The position numbers were made by a program, and so were the translations under genes. DNA of 64,000 nt from Rhodospirillaceae bacterium (lineage in GTDB: Bacteria > Pseudomonadota > Alphaproteobacteria > DSM-16000 > Inquilinaceae): NCBI GenBank assembly GCA_020638575.1, contig JACKIH010000003.1:3645001-3709000 (forward strand), read 5' to 3'. Under the pieces are notes generated by a model, which did not search any database, was not told where the DNA came from, and saw only the letters and a program-made list of their open reading frames with translations. Below, piece by piece: positions 39,670 through 47,854 of this stretch (its first letter is position 1; every line of letters begins with the position of its first letter).

Positions 39670-40293
39670 CTACTCCCCGCCCCACTCCGAGCAGACATCC
39701 TCCAGGTTGGGCCGCTGGCGCTCCTTCGGCGCCTCGCTCGCCGTGCCGAGGTAGATGAAGCCGACGATCTTGTCGGTCTCCGGGTCGTGGCCCAGGGCCT
39801 CCACCAGCTCCGGCCGGAAGGCCGGCCACTCCGTCAGCCACTGGGCGCCGAAGCCCATGCCGCCGGCGGTGATGACGATGCCGTAGCACACCGCACCGGC
39901 CGACAGGAGCTGCTCCAACTGCGGGATCTTGCGGCTTTCCACCGGCTTCAGCGTTACCGCCAGCAGCAGCGGTGCCCGCTGCAGGCGGTTGCGCTCGAAC
40001 TCAAGCTGCTTGTCGTTGGTGTCGGGATTGTCGGCCTTGTAGAGCCGCTCCACCAGCTCGCCGAGCTTGGCCTGGCCGGGCTTACCGATTACCTGGATGC
40101 GCCAGGGGGCGAGCCGCCCATGGTCGGGCACGCGGGTGGCCGCACGCAGGATGGTTTCGAGCTGTTGGGCATCGGGGGCGGGGTCCGTCAGCGTCTCGGC
40201 CTTGGGCGACCGGCGCGTGAGCATGAAATCGACGACGTCCATGGAAAGGTCCAGTTCGGGCAGCGGGGGTGTCCGGTGCGACCGTGAGGTCAT
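39670..40293 (-). CDS. nitroreductase family protein
   Basis: A 207-residue FMN-dependent oxidoreductase. Signatures: DFMLTRRSPKAETLTDPAPD, LRAATRVPDHGRLAPWRIQV, and GAVCYGIVITAGGMGFGAQW, ending with an FIYLGTASEAPKERQRPNLE segment as in YdjA-like nitroreductases. Substrate cannot be told. The ATG at 40293 gives the full N-terminus; an internal ATG before DVVDFML is a possible alternative. Cytoplasmic. It follows the SDR epimerase gene on the same strand after 40 bases. Confidence 0.85.
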   Translation of the reverse strand: MTSRSHRTPPLPELDLSMDVVDFMLTRRSPKAETLTDPAPDAQQLETILRAATRVPDHGRLAPWRIQVIGKPGQAKLGELVERLYKADNPDTNDKQLEFERNRLQRAPLLLAVTLKPVESRKIPQLEQLLSAGAVCYGIVITAGGMGFGAQWLTEWPAFRPELVEALGHDPETDKIVGFIYLGTASEAPKERQRPNLEDVCSEWGGE

Positions 40294-40333
40294 GGACGGC
40301 AGATAGGCGCGCGAGCGGGCGCTTTCCACCCTG

Positions 40334-41221
40334 CTAGCTTGGTTCCCGGGATTCCGCCGCCAGGATCGCCGCCAGCCCTTCGCGATAGCTGGGATAGCGC
40401 AGGCGCACGCCCAGCTCTGTCTTGATGCGCCGGTTGGCGACGGTCTTGCGGTCGACCCAGAAGCCGCGCGCGGCCGGCGACAAGGTGGCCGGATCGAATG
40501 GCTCCAGCGGCGGCGGTGCCATGCCGAGCAGCTCGCAGGCATATGCCACCACCTCGTGGCTCTCCGCCGCCACGTCGTCGGCCAGATCGTAGACGGCACC
40601 TGCCCGCGGCTGGGCCATGGAGGCGAGGATCGCCGCCGCCCCATCCTCGGCATGGATGCGGTTGAACGCATGCCCGCCGGACTTTTGCAGGCGCCGCGCG
40701 GTGCCGGCGCGCACCTGGTCGACGGCACTGCGGCCGCGCCCGTAAATGCCGGCGAGCCGGAAGACGTGGCCGGCACCGCCGATCCGCTCCGCCAGGGCGA
40801 GCCAGTCGGCTTCGGCCGCCAGGCGGCGCTGCCCCCTGGGGCTGCTGGGATGGGTGGCGCTGTCCTCGTCCACCTCCGCCCCGCCATGGTCGCCATAGAC
40901 GGCGGTGGAGGAGAGGTAGCCGATCCAGGTGCCGGGGGAGAGATCGGCGGCGAGGCGAGCGCCCAGCCGCCGCAGCACCGGGTCGCCGGGGCTGGCGTCA
41001 TCGGGCGGAACGGAGGAAACCAGGTGCGTCACGCCGTCCAGCGCACCGTCCGGCAGGTCGGGGTGGTCCGGGCCGAAGGGGACGGCCGCGATCCCCAGCG
41101 CGGCCAACGCCCGGCACCCGTCGGGCGTGCGGGCGGTTCCGGCAAAGCTGCCGCCGCGTGCCTGCACCTGGTGCGCCAGCACCTTGGCCAGGAACCCCAC
41201 TCCGAAACAGAAAACGCGCAT
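40334..41221 (-). CDS. SDR-type NAD(P)-dependent epimerase/dehydratase-like protein
   Basis: A 295-residue protein of the YeeZ-like extended SDR group. The N-terminus MRVFCFGVGFLAKVLAHQVQ is a modified Rossmann motif (G-x-G-x-x-A), followed by VTHLVSSVPPDD, WIGYLSSTAVYGDHGGAEVD with an active-site-like serine and tyrosine, and FRLAGIYGRGRSAVDQVRAG. Reaction unknown. The ATG 41221 begins right at the nucleotide-binding strand; the longer frame upstream overlaps the divergent TPR gene. Confidence 0.8.
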   Translation of the reverse strand: MRVFCFGVGFLAKVLAHQVQARGGSFAGTARTPDGCRALAALGIAAVPFGPDHPDLPDGALDGVTHLVSSVPPDDASPGDPVLRRLGARLAADLSPGTWIGYLSSTAVYGDHGGAEVDEDSATHPSSPRGQRRLAAEADWLALAERIGGAGHVFRLAGIYGRGRSAVDQVRAGTARRLQKSGGHAFNRIHAEDGAAAILASMAQPRAGAVYDLADDVAAESHEVVAYACELLGMAPPPLEPFDPATLSPAARGFWVDRKTVANRRIKTELGVRLRYPSYREGLAAILAAESREPS

Positions 41222-41276
41222 TGCGCCACCCACTGCCTTGACCCGGTCACAGCGAAGCATAACCGTGGGCACCGCC

Positions 41277-42107
41277 ATGCCGCTAACCTGCCATCGCACC
41301 CGTGCCACCCGCCTGCACTTGCAGTCCCTGCACTTGCAGTCCCTGCACTGGCGGCCCCTGGGCCTGGCGGTGCTGCTGGCCTTAGGCGTGGGCTTGGCGG
41401 AGGCGGGCCCGGCCAAGGCGCAGGACCCCGCACAGCACTATCGCGACTGTCTTGCCCAGGCGTCCACGGACCCGGCGGCGGCTCTGGCCGATGCCAGGAC
41501 CTGGGAGCAGGCGGGCGGCGGCAACCCGGCCCGCCACTGTGCGGCGGCCGCCACCGCAGCCTTGGGCCGCCCGGCGGAAGCCGCCGGCATGCTGGAGGAT
41601 CTCGGCCGCGACTTGCTGACCCAGGAGCCGGTGCTGGGCGCCCAGGTGATGCTGGAGGCCGGGGCAACCTGGCTCGATGCCGATGCCCCCGGCCAGGCCG
41701 TGCGCGTCTATTCCGGGCTGCTTGAGCTGTTGCCCGACCTGCCCGATGCCCTGATGGGCCGCGCCTACGCTAACGGCCGGGCAGGAGACGACCGGGCAGC
41801 CCTGGCGGACCTGGAGCGGGTGGAGGAGGTGGCCCCCGGCCTGTTTGCCGAGGCCGGGCCATTGCAGGCCGTGCTGCTGCGCCGGTTGGGCCGCCTGGAC
41901 GACGCTTTGGTCCTGCTCGACGACCTCCTGGCCCGCCGGCCCGACGACGCAGCACTGCTGCTGGAACGCGGCATTGCCCGCCTGCGCTCCGGCGACGAAG
42001 ACGGTGCGCGGGCCGATTGGCAGCGCCTGCTGGAGGTCGCCCCCGAGGTGCCAGAGGCCGCCGCTGCGGCGGCCAACATCGCCCGGCTCGACGCGGCCGG
42101 CGGCTGA
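41277..42107 (+). CDS. exported tetratricopeptide repeat protein
   Basis: A 276-residue protein with a signal peptide ending AEAGPAKAQ and about five helical repeats of TPR type (HCAAAATAALGRPAEAAGML, QAVRVYSGLLELLPDLPDAL, RAALADLERVEEVAPGLFAE, DDALVLLDDLLARRPDDAAL). Probably a periplasmic scaffold; partner unknown. The signal region contains a 15-base direct repeat (41326-41355) giving LHLQSLHLQSLHW. It diverges from the SDR gene and is followed by palindromic copy 4. Confidence 0.78.
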   Translation: MPLTCHRTRATRLHLQSLHLQSLHWRPLGLAVLLALGVGLAEAGPAKAQDPAQHYRDCLAQASTDPAAALADARTWEQAGGGNPARHCAAAATAALGRPAEAAGMLEDLGRDLLTQEPVLGAQVMLEAGATWLDADAPGQAVRVYSGLLELLPDLPDALMGRAYANGRAGDDRAALADLERVEEVAPGLFAEAGPLQAVLLRRLGRLDDALVLLDDLLARRPDDAALLLERGIARLRSGDEDGARADWQRLLEVAPEVPEAAAAAANIARLDAAGG

Positions 42108-42145
42108 TCCCCGCTGAAGCCTTTTCGCCTGTGGCGCCATCGGTC

Positions 42146-42217
42146 CCAGCCCTCTCCTCCACCCGGCTACCCAATAGTTTACAATGGCTTGGATGGCCGG
42201 GTGGAGGAGAGGGCTGG
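42146..42217. repeat. dispersed palindromic element, copy 4
   Basis: Left arm CCAGCCCTCTCCTCCACCCG... to TACCCAA and right arm TTGGATGGCCGGGTGGAGGA... to GGGCTGG pair at 27 of 29 positions around TAGTTTACAATGGC. The best-paired copy; it sits between the convergent TPR and dnaJ-like genes. Confidence 0.85.
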
Positions 42218-42239
42218 CGCAGTCAAAACATCAAATGCG

Positions 42240-43115
42240 CTACAGATCGGCCAGGTCGCTGCGCGGCTGGCGGGCCTGGCGCGGCGACCAGCCTTCCAGG
42301 AAGCGCGACAGCTCCGGGTCCTCGGCATCCTCGATGGTGACCACCAGGCGAACGTAGAAATCGCCGCGGGTGTTGGTCTTGCGGTCCACCGTGCCCTTGC
42401 CCTTCAGGCGCAGCACGCGCCCGGAGTTGGAGCCGTGGGGCACCTTGAGGGTCACCCGTCCGTGCGGCGTCGGCACCTCGATCGACGCCCCCAGCACCGC
42501 CTCGCGCAGGGTCACCGGCACGTCCAGATGGATGTCGGCACCCTTGCGCACATAGTGGGCATGGGGCGAGACGGAGATGCGCACCAGCGCGTCGCCCGGC
42601 TGGCCGCCGCCGAAGCCGCCGGTGCCGCGGCCGCGCAGGCGCAGCACGTCGCCGTCCTCGGTCCCTTCCGGGATGGTGACCTGCACCGAGCCGCCCTGCT
42701 GCAGGTGCACGGCATGCTTGCCGCCGCGCACCGCCTCCAGAAACTCGATCTGGAGGTCGTAGGAGACGTCTGCCCCCTTGGTGTGGATGTCGTGGCGGGC
42801 GAAGAACTCCTCGAAGATGCTGGGGTTGGGCCGGGTCTTCCAGCGGCTGTTGCGCGAAGCGCGCGCCGCCCGCTCGAACGGCGACACGGTCTCGTGGCCT
42901 TCGGCATCGATCTCGTTGCGGTCGAAGCGGGCACGCTTCTCGGCATTGCCCAGAAGGTCGTAGGCGCTCTGGATTTCCTTGAAACGCTGCTCGGCCGCCT
43001 TGTCGTCGGGGTGGCGGTCGGGATGGTACTGCTTCACCAGGCGCCGATAGGCAGCCTTGATGGCATCCGCATTGGCGCTGCGGGGAATGCCGAGCACTTT
43101 GTAGGGATCGCGCAT
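42240..43115 (-). CDS. DnaJ/CbpA-type co-chaperone
   Basis: A 291-residue Hsp40 without zinc finger. Residues 1-70 are a J domain (DPYKVLGIPRSANADAIKAA, LVKQYHPDRHPDDKAAEQRF) with the HPD motif that stimulates DnaK ATPase. A linker region is followed by the two-lobed C-terminal substrate-binding domain (YDLQIEFLEAVRGGKHAVHL, QVTIPEGTEDGDVLRLRGRG, VTLKVPHGSNSGRVLRLKGK). This is the class B / CbpA arrangement. Cytoplasmic. Confidence 0.88.
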   Translation of the reverse strand: MRDPYKVLGIPRSANADAIKAAYRRLVKQYHPDRHPDDKAAEQRFKEIQSAYDLLGNAEKRARFDRNEIDAEGHETVSPFERAARASRNSRWKTRPNPSIFEEFFARHDIHTKGADVSYDLQIEFLEAVRGGKHAVHLQQGGSVQVTIPEGTEDGDVLRLRGRGTGGFGGGQPGDALVRISVSPHAHYVRKGADIHLDVPVTLREAVLGASIEVPTPHGRVTLKVPHGSNSGRVLRLKGKGTVDRKTNTRGDFYVRLVVTIEDAEDPELSRFLEGWSPRQARQPRSDLADL

Positions 43116-43272
43116 GGGGCCGGCGGAACCTGTAGCGGGAGCGTTGGCCCAATCTAGCGCCGGCGTCCGCCGGTGTCATTTGGCGGTGTCATCTGGCCAG
43201 GGAGACCCGGCCACAACACCACGCCATGCCGGACCTGCAATGGGCCCGGCAGGGCGGCGGTCTGAGCGAACC

Positions 43273-43303
43273 GGACGGGGCTGCGGGGGCGGCCGCCCCG
43301 TCC
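43273..43303 (-). terminator. hairpin downstream of the lipoprotein gene
   Basis: GGACGGGG (43273-43280) pairs with CCCCGTCC (43296-43303) around a GC-rich inner region. It lies 22 bases beyond the stop of the leftward lipoprotein gene. No clear T-tract, so termination is only suggested. Confidence 0.45.
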
Positions 43304-43324
43304 ATGGTTCCGCCAGTGATCGCG

Positions 43325-43819
43325 TCAGTAGTACTGCACGATCTCCCAGGCGCCGGTGTACTGGTTGCGGCAGGCCATGCCGCTGGACTGCTGCGGATAG
43401 CCCTGGGTGTACAGCGTCTGGGTGAAGTTCTGGCATTCCCGGCCGTTGTAGATGAAGGTCTGGCCGTTGGGCTGTACGTCGCCGGAATACTGCTGGGACT
43501 GCCAGGTGGCCGGCTGGCCGGTGTTGAACGCCTGGTTGCCGGCGGCGTTGGCGGCGTTCACGTCGTTCTGATCGAACGTCGAGCCGAGCTGGTTGCCGAC
43601 AAAGGCGCCCAGCAGGGTGCCGATGGCCGTGGCGGCAAGCTGGCCGCTGCCGCTGCCGATCTGCGAGCCGAGCAGGCCGCCCGCCGCAGCGCCGCCGACC
43701 GTACCGACGGTCTGGCCGGTACCCCAGCCGCCGGGGTTAAAGGTATTGCCCTGCGTTTGACAGCCGGCCACAGCCATCCCACCGACCGCCAAGGCCGTTA
43801 CCATCGCCAAGACACGCAT
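43325..43819 (-). CDS. glycine-zipper surface lipoprotein
   Basis: A 164-residue lipoprotein: signal MRVLAMVTALAVGGMAVAGC with a lipobox cysteine, then a glycine-zipper segment (TVGGAAAGGLLGSQIGSGSG, LLGAFVGNQLGSTFD) and a C-terminal domain with GQTFIYNGRECQNFTQTLYT and a second cysteine in SSGMACRNQY. This is the RT0821/Lpp0805-like outer-membrane lipoprotein pattern. AAGGAGG eight bases before the ATG fixes the start. It diverges from pdxH. Confidence 0.85.
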   Translation of the reverse strand: MRVLAMVTALAVGGMAVAGCQTQGNTFNPGGWGTGQTVGTVGGAAAGGLLGSQIGSGSGQLAATAIGTLLGAFVGNQLGSTFDQNDVNAANAAGNQAFNTGQPATWQSQQYSGDVQPNGQTFIYNGRECQNFTQTLYTQGYPQQSSGMACRNQYTGAWEIVQYY

Positions 43820-43978
43820 CGCATCCTCCTTACCGCGCCTTCGGGCGGACGCCGGCACCAGGGCCGACGGCACGCCCGCCGACCCACGGGCAACCCTGCC
43901 TTCGTTCGGTCGGTGTTTTCCTATGCTGGCACCCAATCTAGTCTGCCAACAACGTCACAACTATGGCCAAACCCCGTC

Positions 43979-44620
43979 ATGTCCGAGGTTGTTCCCCCCG
44001 AAGACGACGCCGTCGCCCGTGCCGACGAGATCCCGTCCCTCAGCGATCCGGTGCGTCTGTTCGAACGTTGGATGGTCGAAGCCGTGGCGGAGGAGGTAAA
44101 CGACCCCAATGCCATGGCCCTGGCGACGGCGACGCCCGACGGTCGTCCGTCCGTGCGCATGGTGCTGCTGAAGGGGGTCGATGCCCGCGGCTTCGTTTTT
44201 TACACCAACTTCGAGAGCCGCAAGGGCGTGGAGGTTCTCGCCAACCCGCGGGTGGCGCTGCTGTTCCATTGGAAGAGCCTGCGCCGCCAGGTGCGGGTGG
44301 AGGGGCCGGTCGAACAGGTGAGCGATGCCGAGGCGGATGCCTATTTTGCCAGCCGGCCGCGCGGCTCACGCATCGGTGCCTGGGCGTCGCGCCAGTCACG
44401 ACCGCTGGGGGGGCGCGGCGAGTTGATCGCCGAAGTCGCCCGCTATGCCGCCAAGTTCGCCGTCAGCGGCGTGCCGCGGCCGCCCCACTGGTCGGGGTTC
44501 CGGGTGGTGCCGGACGCCATCGAGTTCTGGCGCGACCGGCCGTTCCGTCTGCACGAGCGGCTGGTGTTCCGCCGCGCCGACCCGGCGGCGGCGTGGACCA
44601 CCGAGCGCCTGTACCCCTGA
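43979..44620 (+). CDS. pdxH: pyridoxamine 5'-phosphate oxidase PdxH
   Basis: A 213-residue FMN enzyme oxidising pyridoxine/pyridoxamine phosphate to PLP. Key segments: PNAMALATATPDGRPSVRMV, LLKGVDARGFVFYTNFESRK (FMN binding), RVALLFHWKSLRRQVRVEGP, YFASRPRGSRIGAWAS, and the C-terminal FRLHERLVFRR with closing RLYP. Length is standard. The ATG at 43979 is supported by conservation rather than a strong ribosome site. A CDF transporter gene follows after 24 bases. Confidence 0.94.
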   Translation: MSEVVPPEDDAVARADEIPSLSDPVRLFERWMVEAVAEEVNDPNAMALATATPDGRPSVRMVLLKGVDARGFVFYTNFESRKGVEVLANPRVALLFHWKSLRRQVRVEGPVEQVSDAEADAYFASRPRGSRIGAWASRQSRPLGGRGELIAEVARYAAKFAVSGVPRPPHWSGFRVVPDAIEFWRDRPFRLHERLVFRRADPAAAWTTERLYP

Positions 44621-44644
44621 GCCGACGGGGCAGCGGCAGCGACC

Positions 44645-45610
44645 ATGGCGGAGCAAGAGAAACTGACGGGAGAAGCGGCGGCGCGGCTGCGCAGCCGGGC
44701 GACCTGGGCCAGCATCTCCGTGGCCGCCAGTCTCGGCGTGGTCAAGCTGGCGGCCTGGCTGCTCACCGGATCGGTGGCGGTGCTGTCCTCGGTGGTCGAC
44801 AGCGTCGCCGACCTGACCGCCTCGATCGTCACCCGCTTCACCGTGCAGCAGGCCCACCGGCCGGCCGACACCTCCCACCGCTTCGGCCATGGCAAGGTGG
44901 AGCCCCTGGGGGCGCTGATCCAGGCCGCGGCCATCCTCGGCTCGGCCCTCTTCGTGCTGGCCCAGGCGATGTTCCGGCTGGTGGAGCCCGCACCGGTGGC
45001 GGTGCCGCTGGTGGGGCTGGTGGTGATGGTGGTGTCCATCGCCGTGTCCATCGGCCTGGTCATCTACCAGCGCAGCGTGGTGCGGCGCACCGGCTCCATC
45101 GGCATCGATGCAGACATGCGCCACTACGCCAGCGACCTCTTCCTCAACCTCGGCGTCATCGTCTCGCTCTACGCGGTGGAGATGACCGGTGCGGTGTGGA
45201 TCGACGCGCTCACCGGGGCCTTGATCGCGCTTGCGCTGATCTGGGGAGCCACCGGCATCGGCCGGCGGGCGCTCGACATCCTGATGGACCGCGAGCTGCC
45301 GCCGGAGGACCGGGCGCGCATCGAAGCCATCGTCAAGGCCAACCCGGACACCCGCGGCCTGCACGACCTGCGCACCCGCACCTCCGGCGTCGACCGCTTC
45401 ATCGAGTTTCACCTGGAGCTGGACGGCCAGCTTACCCTGCGCGCCGCCCACCGCGTCACCGACGAGGTGGAACGCGCCCTCTGCCAGGCGTTTCCCGATG
45501 CGCAGGTGTTGGTGCACCAGGAGCCCGCCGGGCTCGTCGACGACCGCCTGGACGAGCGCATCCTGCAAGCCGAAAGGCACGCCGTACCCGACGGGGAGGG
45601 GACCCAATGA
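44645..45610 (+). CDS. cation diffusion facilitator (FieF-like metal exporter)
   Basis: A 321-residue membrane protein with six helices and a cytoplasmic C-terminal domain. Metal-site signatures: SVVDSVADLTASIV in helix 2, HRFGHGKVEPLGALIQA, and GIDADMRHYASDLFLNLGVI in helix 5, the H-x3-D site of FieF/YiiP. The C-terminal part has GLHDLRTRTSGVDRFIEFHL. Family role: proton-coupled export of Zn, Fe, Cd or Co. The TGA overlaps the start of ghrA (ATGA), so the two are coupled although functionally unrelated. Confidence 0.9.
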   Translation: MAEQEKLTGEAAARLRSRATWASISVAASLGVVKLAAWLLTGSVAVLSSVVDSVADLTASIVTRFTVQQAHRPADTSHRFGHGKVEPLGALIQAAAILGSALFVLAQAMFRLVEPAPVAVPLVGLVVMVVSIAVSIGLVIYQRSVVRRTGSIGIDADMRHYASDLFLNLGVIVSLYAVEMTGAVWIDALTGALIALALIWGATGIGRRALDILMDRELPPEDRARIEAIVKANPDTRGLHDLRTRTSGVDRFIEFHLELDGQLTLRAAHRVTDEVERALCQAFPDAQVLVHQEPAGLVDDRLDERILQAERHAVPDGEGTQ

Positions 45611-46539
45611 CACTGCTGTTCGTGTCCGCCGTCGACGATGCGGAGGACTGGGCGCGCGAACTGGCCGCCCACCGGCCGGACATTCGCTTCCGCGTCTGGC
45701 CCGATGTCGGCGACCCGGCCGCCGTGCGCTACGCCCTGGCGTGGCGCCCGCCGGTCGAGGCACTCGCCGGCCTGCCCAACCTCCAAGCGATCTTTTCGCT
45801 GGGGGCCGGCATCGACGGGCTCGCCGACGTGCCCGAAGCCCTGCCGCCCGGCGTGCCGGTGGTGCGCATGGTGGAGGAGGGCCTCTCGTCGGGCATGGCC
45901 GAATACGTGGCTTGGCAGGTGCTGGATTGGCACCGCGGCGGCCCGCTCTACCGCGCCCAGCAGCAGGCCGGCGAATGGCGGCGGCGGCGCAGCAAGCTGG
46001 CGTCGGAGCGGCGGGTCGGCATCCTCGGGCTCGGCGTGCTGGGCCAGTCGGCCGCGCGCATGCTGCGGGGACTGGGATTCCCGGTTGCCGGCTGGAGCCG
46101 CACGCCGAAGGCCGTCGACGGGGTCGACTGCCGCCACGGGTCCGAAGGTCTGCGCGCGATGGTGCCGGCAAGCGACATCCTGGTGAACCTGCTGCCGCTG
46201 ACGCCGCAGACCGAAGGGCTGATCGATGCCGGCCTGCTGGCAGCCCTGCCGCAGGGGGCCGTGCTGATCAACGCCGCGCGTGGCCGCCACGTGGTCGAGG
46301 CCGATCTTCTGGCGGCACTCGACCGTGGCCACCTGGCCGGGGCATCGCTGGACGTGTTCGCCAGCGAGCCGCTGGCGGCCGACCATCCCTTCTGGCGCCA
46401 TCCCAAGATCACGCTGACGCCGCATGTGGCGGCCCTCACCCTGCCGCGCACGGCAGCACCCGCGGTGGTCGCCCAGATCGCCCGCATCGAACGCGGCGAG
46501 GCACCGCTGCACGTGGTCGACGCCAGCCGCGGCTACTGA
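45607..46539 (+). CDS. ghrA: glyoxylate/hydroxypyruvate reductase A
   Basis: A 310-residue D-2-hydroxyacid dehydrogenase of GhrA type. NAD(P) motif VGILGLGVLGQSAARMLRGL, the substrate loop LQAIFSLGAGIDGLADVPEA, catalytic arginine in INAARGRHVVEADLL, glutamate in DVFASEPL, and histidine in HPKITLTPHVAA. It reduces glyoxylate and hydroxypyruvate. The SRTP cofactor loop suggests NADPH preference. Translationally coupled to the CDF gene. The stop overlaps that of the convergent NlpC/P60-like gene. Confidence 0.9.
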   Translation: MTLLFVSAVDDAEDWARELAAHRPDIRFRVWPDVGDPAAVRYALAWRPPVEALAGLPNLQAIFSLGAGIDGLADVPEALPPGVPVVRMVEEGLSSGMAEYVAWQVLDWHRGGPLYRAQQQAGEWRRRRSKLASERRVGILGLGVLGQSAARMLRGLGFPVAGWSRTPKAVDGVDCRHGSEGLRAMVPASDILVNLLPLTPQTEGLIDAGLLAALPQGAVLINAARGRHVVEADLLAALDRGHLAGASLDVFASEPLAADHPFWRHPKITLTPHVAALTLPRTAAPAVVAQIARIERGEAPLHVVDASRGY

Positions 46540-47321
46540 GCAGGTACCGCCAGCATGGCGAGCTGGGCGGCCGGCAGGGCCGCGACCACCCGGTCCGCCG
46601 CTTCCACCACCACGCACATGTGCCGCGGGCTGGCGTGGATGACGTGGCCGGCGTCCACCATCAGCCCGCACGAACGGTCGAGGATCGCCAGGTCGCCGCG
46701 CGCCAGGTCGGTCTGCGGCGTGGCACAGCAGGCGGCCAGTCCCGCCAGGGTGCGTGGGGCGGCAATGCCGGCTGCCGCCAGCGCGACTTGCACCAGCCCC
46801 GGCGCGTCGAGGCCGAGGCTGCTGCGCCCGCCCCACAGATAGGGGGCACCGGCGAACATCAGGGCGGCGCCCACTGCATCGTCCGGGTGGCCGTCCAAGG
46901 GCGCCAGCGCCGGCGCGGGCAGCCAGCCGCCCGGCGGGTCCTCCAGCCTGGCCCAACCGCCGGTGGGCGACAGCGGGTCGTCGGCGTCGCCGTCCATCCA
47001 GGTGATGATGCGCACCAGCCCACCGAAGCTGATGGCGCGGATGGGCGGCCGCTTCAGGTCGGGCGTGGGGTAGATGAAACTGCGCAAGGCCCGCACCCGA
47101 TGGGTCGGCGGGTCCACGGCCAAGAGGCTGGCAGCGTGCACGAATCCGGTATGGCCGTCATGGACGCAGCGGCCGGCCAGCCAGGCGCCCACCTGGCGGT
47201 CCACCTGGAACATCTCGCCGTGCAGTAGTTCGGTGTCCATCTCCGCCTCGTCGGACGGGTCCACCCGCACCGGCACGATGCCGCGGATGGCGCGCAGGCA
47301 GCCGGGAGGATCTTCGCTCAC
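46533..47321 (-). CDS. NlpC/P60-like protein lacking the catalytic cysteine
   Basis: A 262-residue protein with two SH3-like N-terminal regions (ELLHGEMFQVDRQVGAWLAG, IRAISFGGLVRIITWMDGDA) and a C-terminal NlpC/P60 domain. The usual YLWGGRSSLGxDCSGLVQ reads PYLWGGRSSLGLDAPGLVQ: the catalytic cysteine is alanine and the following serine is proline. The histidine segment DAGHVIHASP is kept. So peptidase activity is unlikely; a binding or regulatory pseudoenzyme role is inferred. GTG 47321 overlaps the MarR stop (GTGA). No signal peptide is seen. Confidence 0.8.
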   Translation of the reverse strand: MSEDPPGCLRAIRGIVPVRVDPSDEAEMDTELLHGEMFQVDRQVGAWLAGRCVHDGHTGFVHAASLLAVDPPTHRVRALRSFIYPTPDLKRPPIRAISFGGLVRIITWMDGDADDPLSPTGGWARLEDPPGGWLPAPALAPLDGHPDDAVGAALMFAGAPYLWGGRSSLGLDAPGLVQVALAAAGIAAPRTLAGLAACCATPQTDLARGDLAILDRSCGLMVDAGHVIHASPRHMCVVVEAADRVVAALPAAQLAMLAVPAQ

Positions 47322-47731
47322 GGGCCGCCGGCTCCCATCGCCTCGCCGGCCGAGCGCGTCACCAGGTCGGCGAACTCGCTCAGATGCACCGAACCGCGCA
47401 CGGTGCGCTGCACCAGCACGTTGCGCCGGTCGGACGGATCGATCTTGCGCTTCAGAAAGCCCTCCTGGCTCAGCCGGTCGAGCGCCCGCGTGATCGCCGG
47501 TTTTGACACCGCCAGATGGGCGGCGAGCCCGCGCACGGTGTGGGGCGGCGGCGTGAGGTAGACGGTCAGCAGCAAGGCGAGCTGCCGGGCCGACAGATCG
47601 GGGCCGTCGCGGCGCACCGAGGCCACCAGGGCACGGCGCCACAAGTCCAGCGCTGCAGTTCCGCTGAGCCCCGGCGGCACGCCCGCAGCACCGCCGCTGG
47701 AGCCGGGGGACGGGGGTTTCGCCACGGCCAA
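47318..47731 (-). CDS. MarR family transcriptional regulator
   Basis: A 137-residue winged-helix protein: LDLWRRALVASVRRDGPDLS, then LLLTVYLTPPPHTVRGLAAH, the recognition helix LAVSKPAITRALDRLSQEGF and the wing KIDPSDRRNVLVQ. MarR proteins repress efflux or stress genes and respond to small ligands. Start is TTG 47731 or GTG 47725; neither has a strong ribosome site. It is coupled to the NlpC/P60-like gene and diverges from the GST gene. Confidence 0.82.
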   Translation of the reverse strand: MAVAKPPSPGSSGGAAGVPPGLSGTAALDLWRRALVASVRRDGPDLSARQLALLLTVYLTPPPHTVRGLAAHLAVSKPAITRALDRLSQEGFLKRKIDPSDRRNVLVQRTVRGSVHLSEFADLVTRSAGEAMGAGGP

Positions 47732-47854
47732 ACCATTTCAGTTGCGAAACGAATATGCCGGGCGGAGGCGGGGCTGGCAAGGCGGGCAGAGATCTCGCCG
47801 CCGCAGCCACGGCGCCTCTGGCAACCTGCGCCAAACGGGCTATTGTGCGGCGGC

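Noticed and set aside
41326..41355. 15-base direct repeat in the TPR protein signal peptide as a regulatory repeat
   Set aside because: It is in frame and simply duplicates LHLQS-type residues in a signal region, which tolerates such changes.
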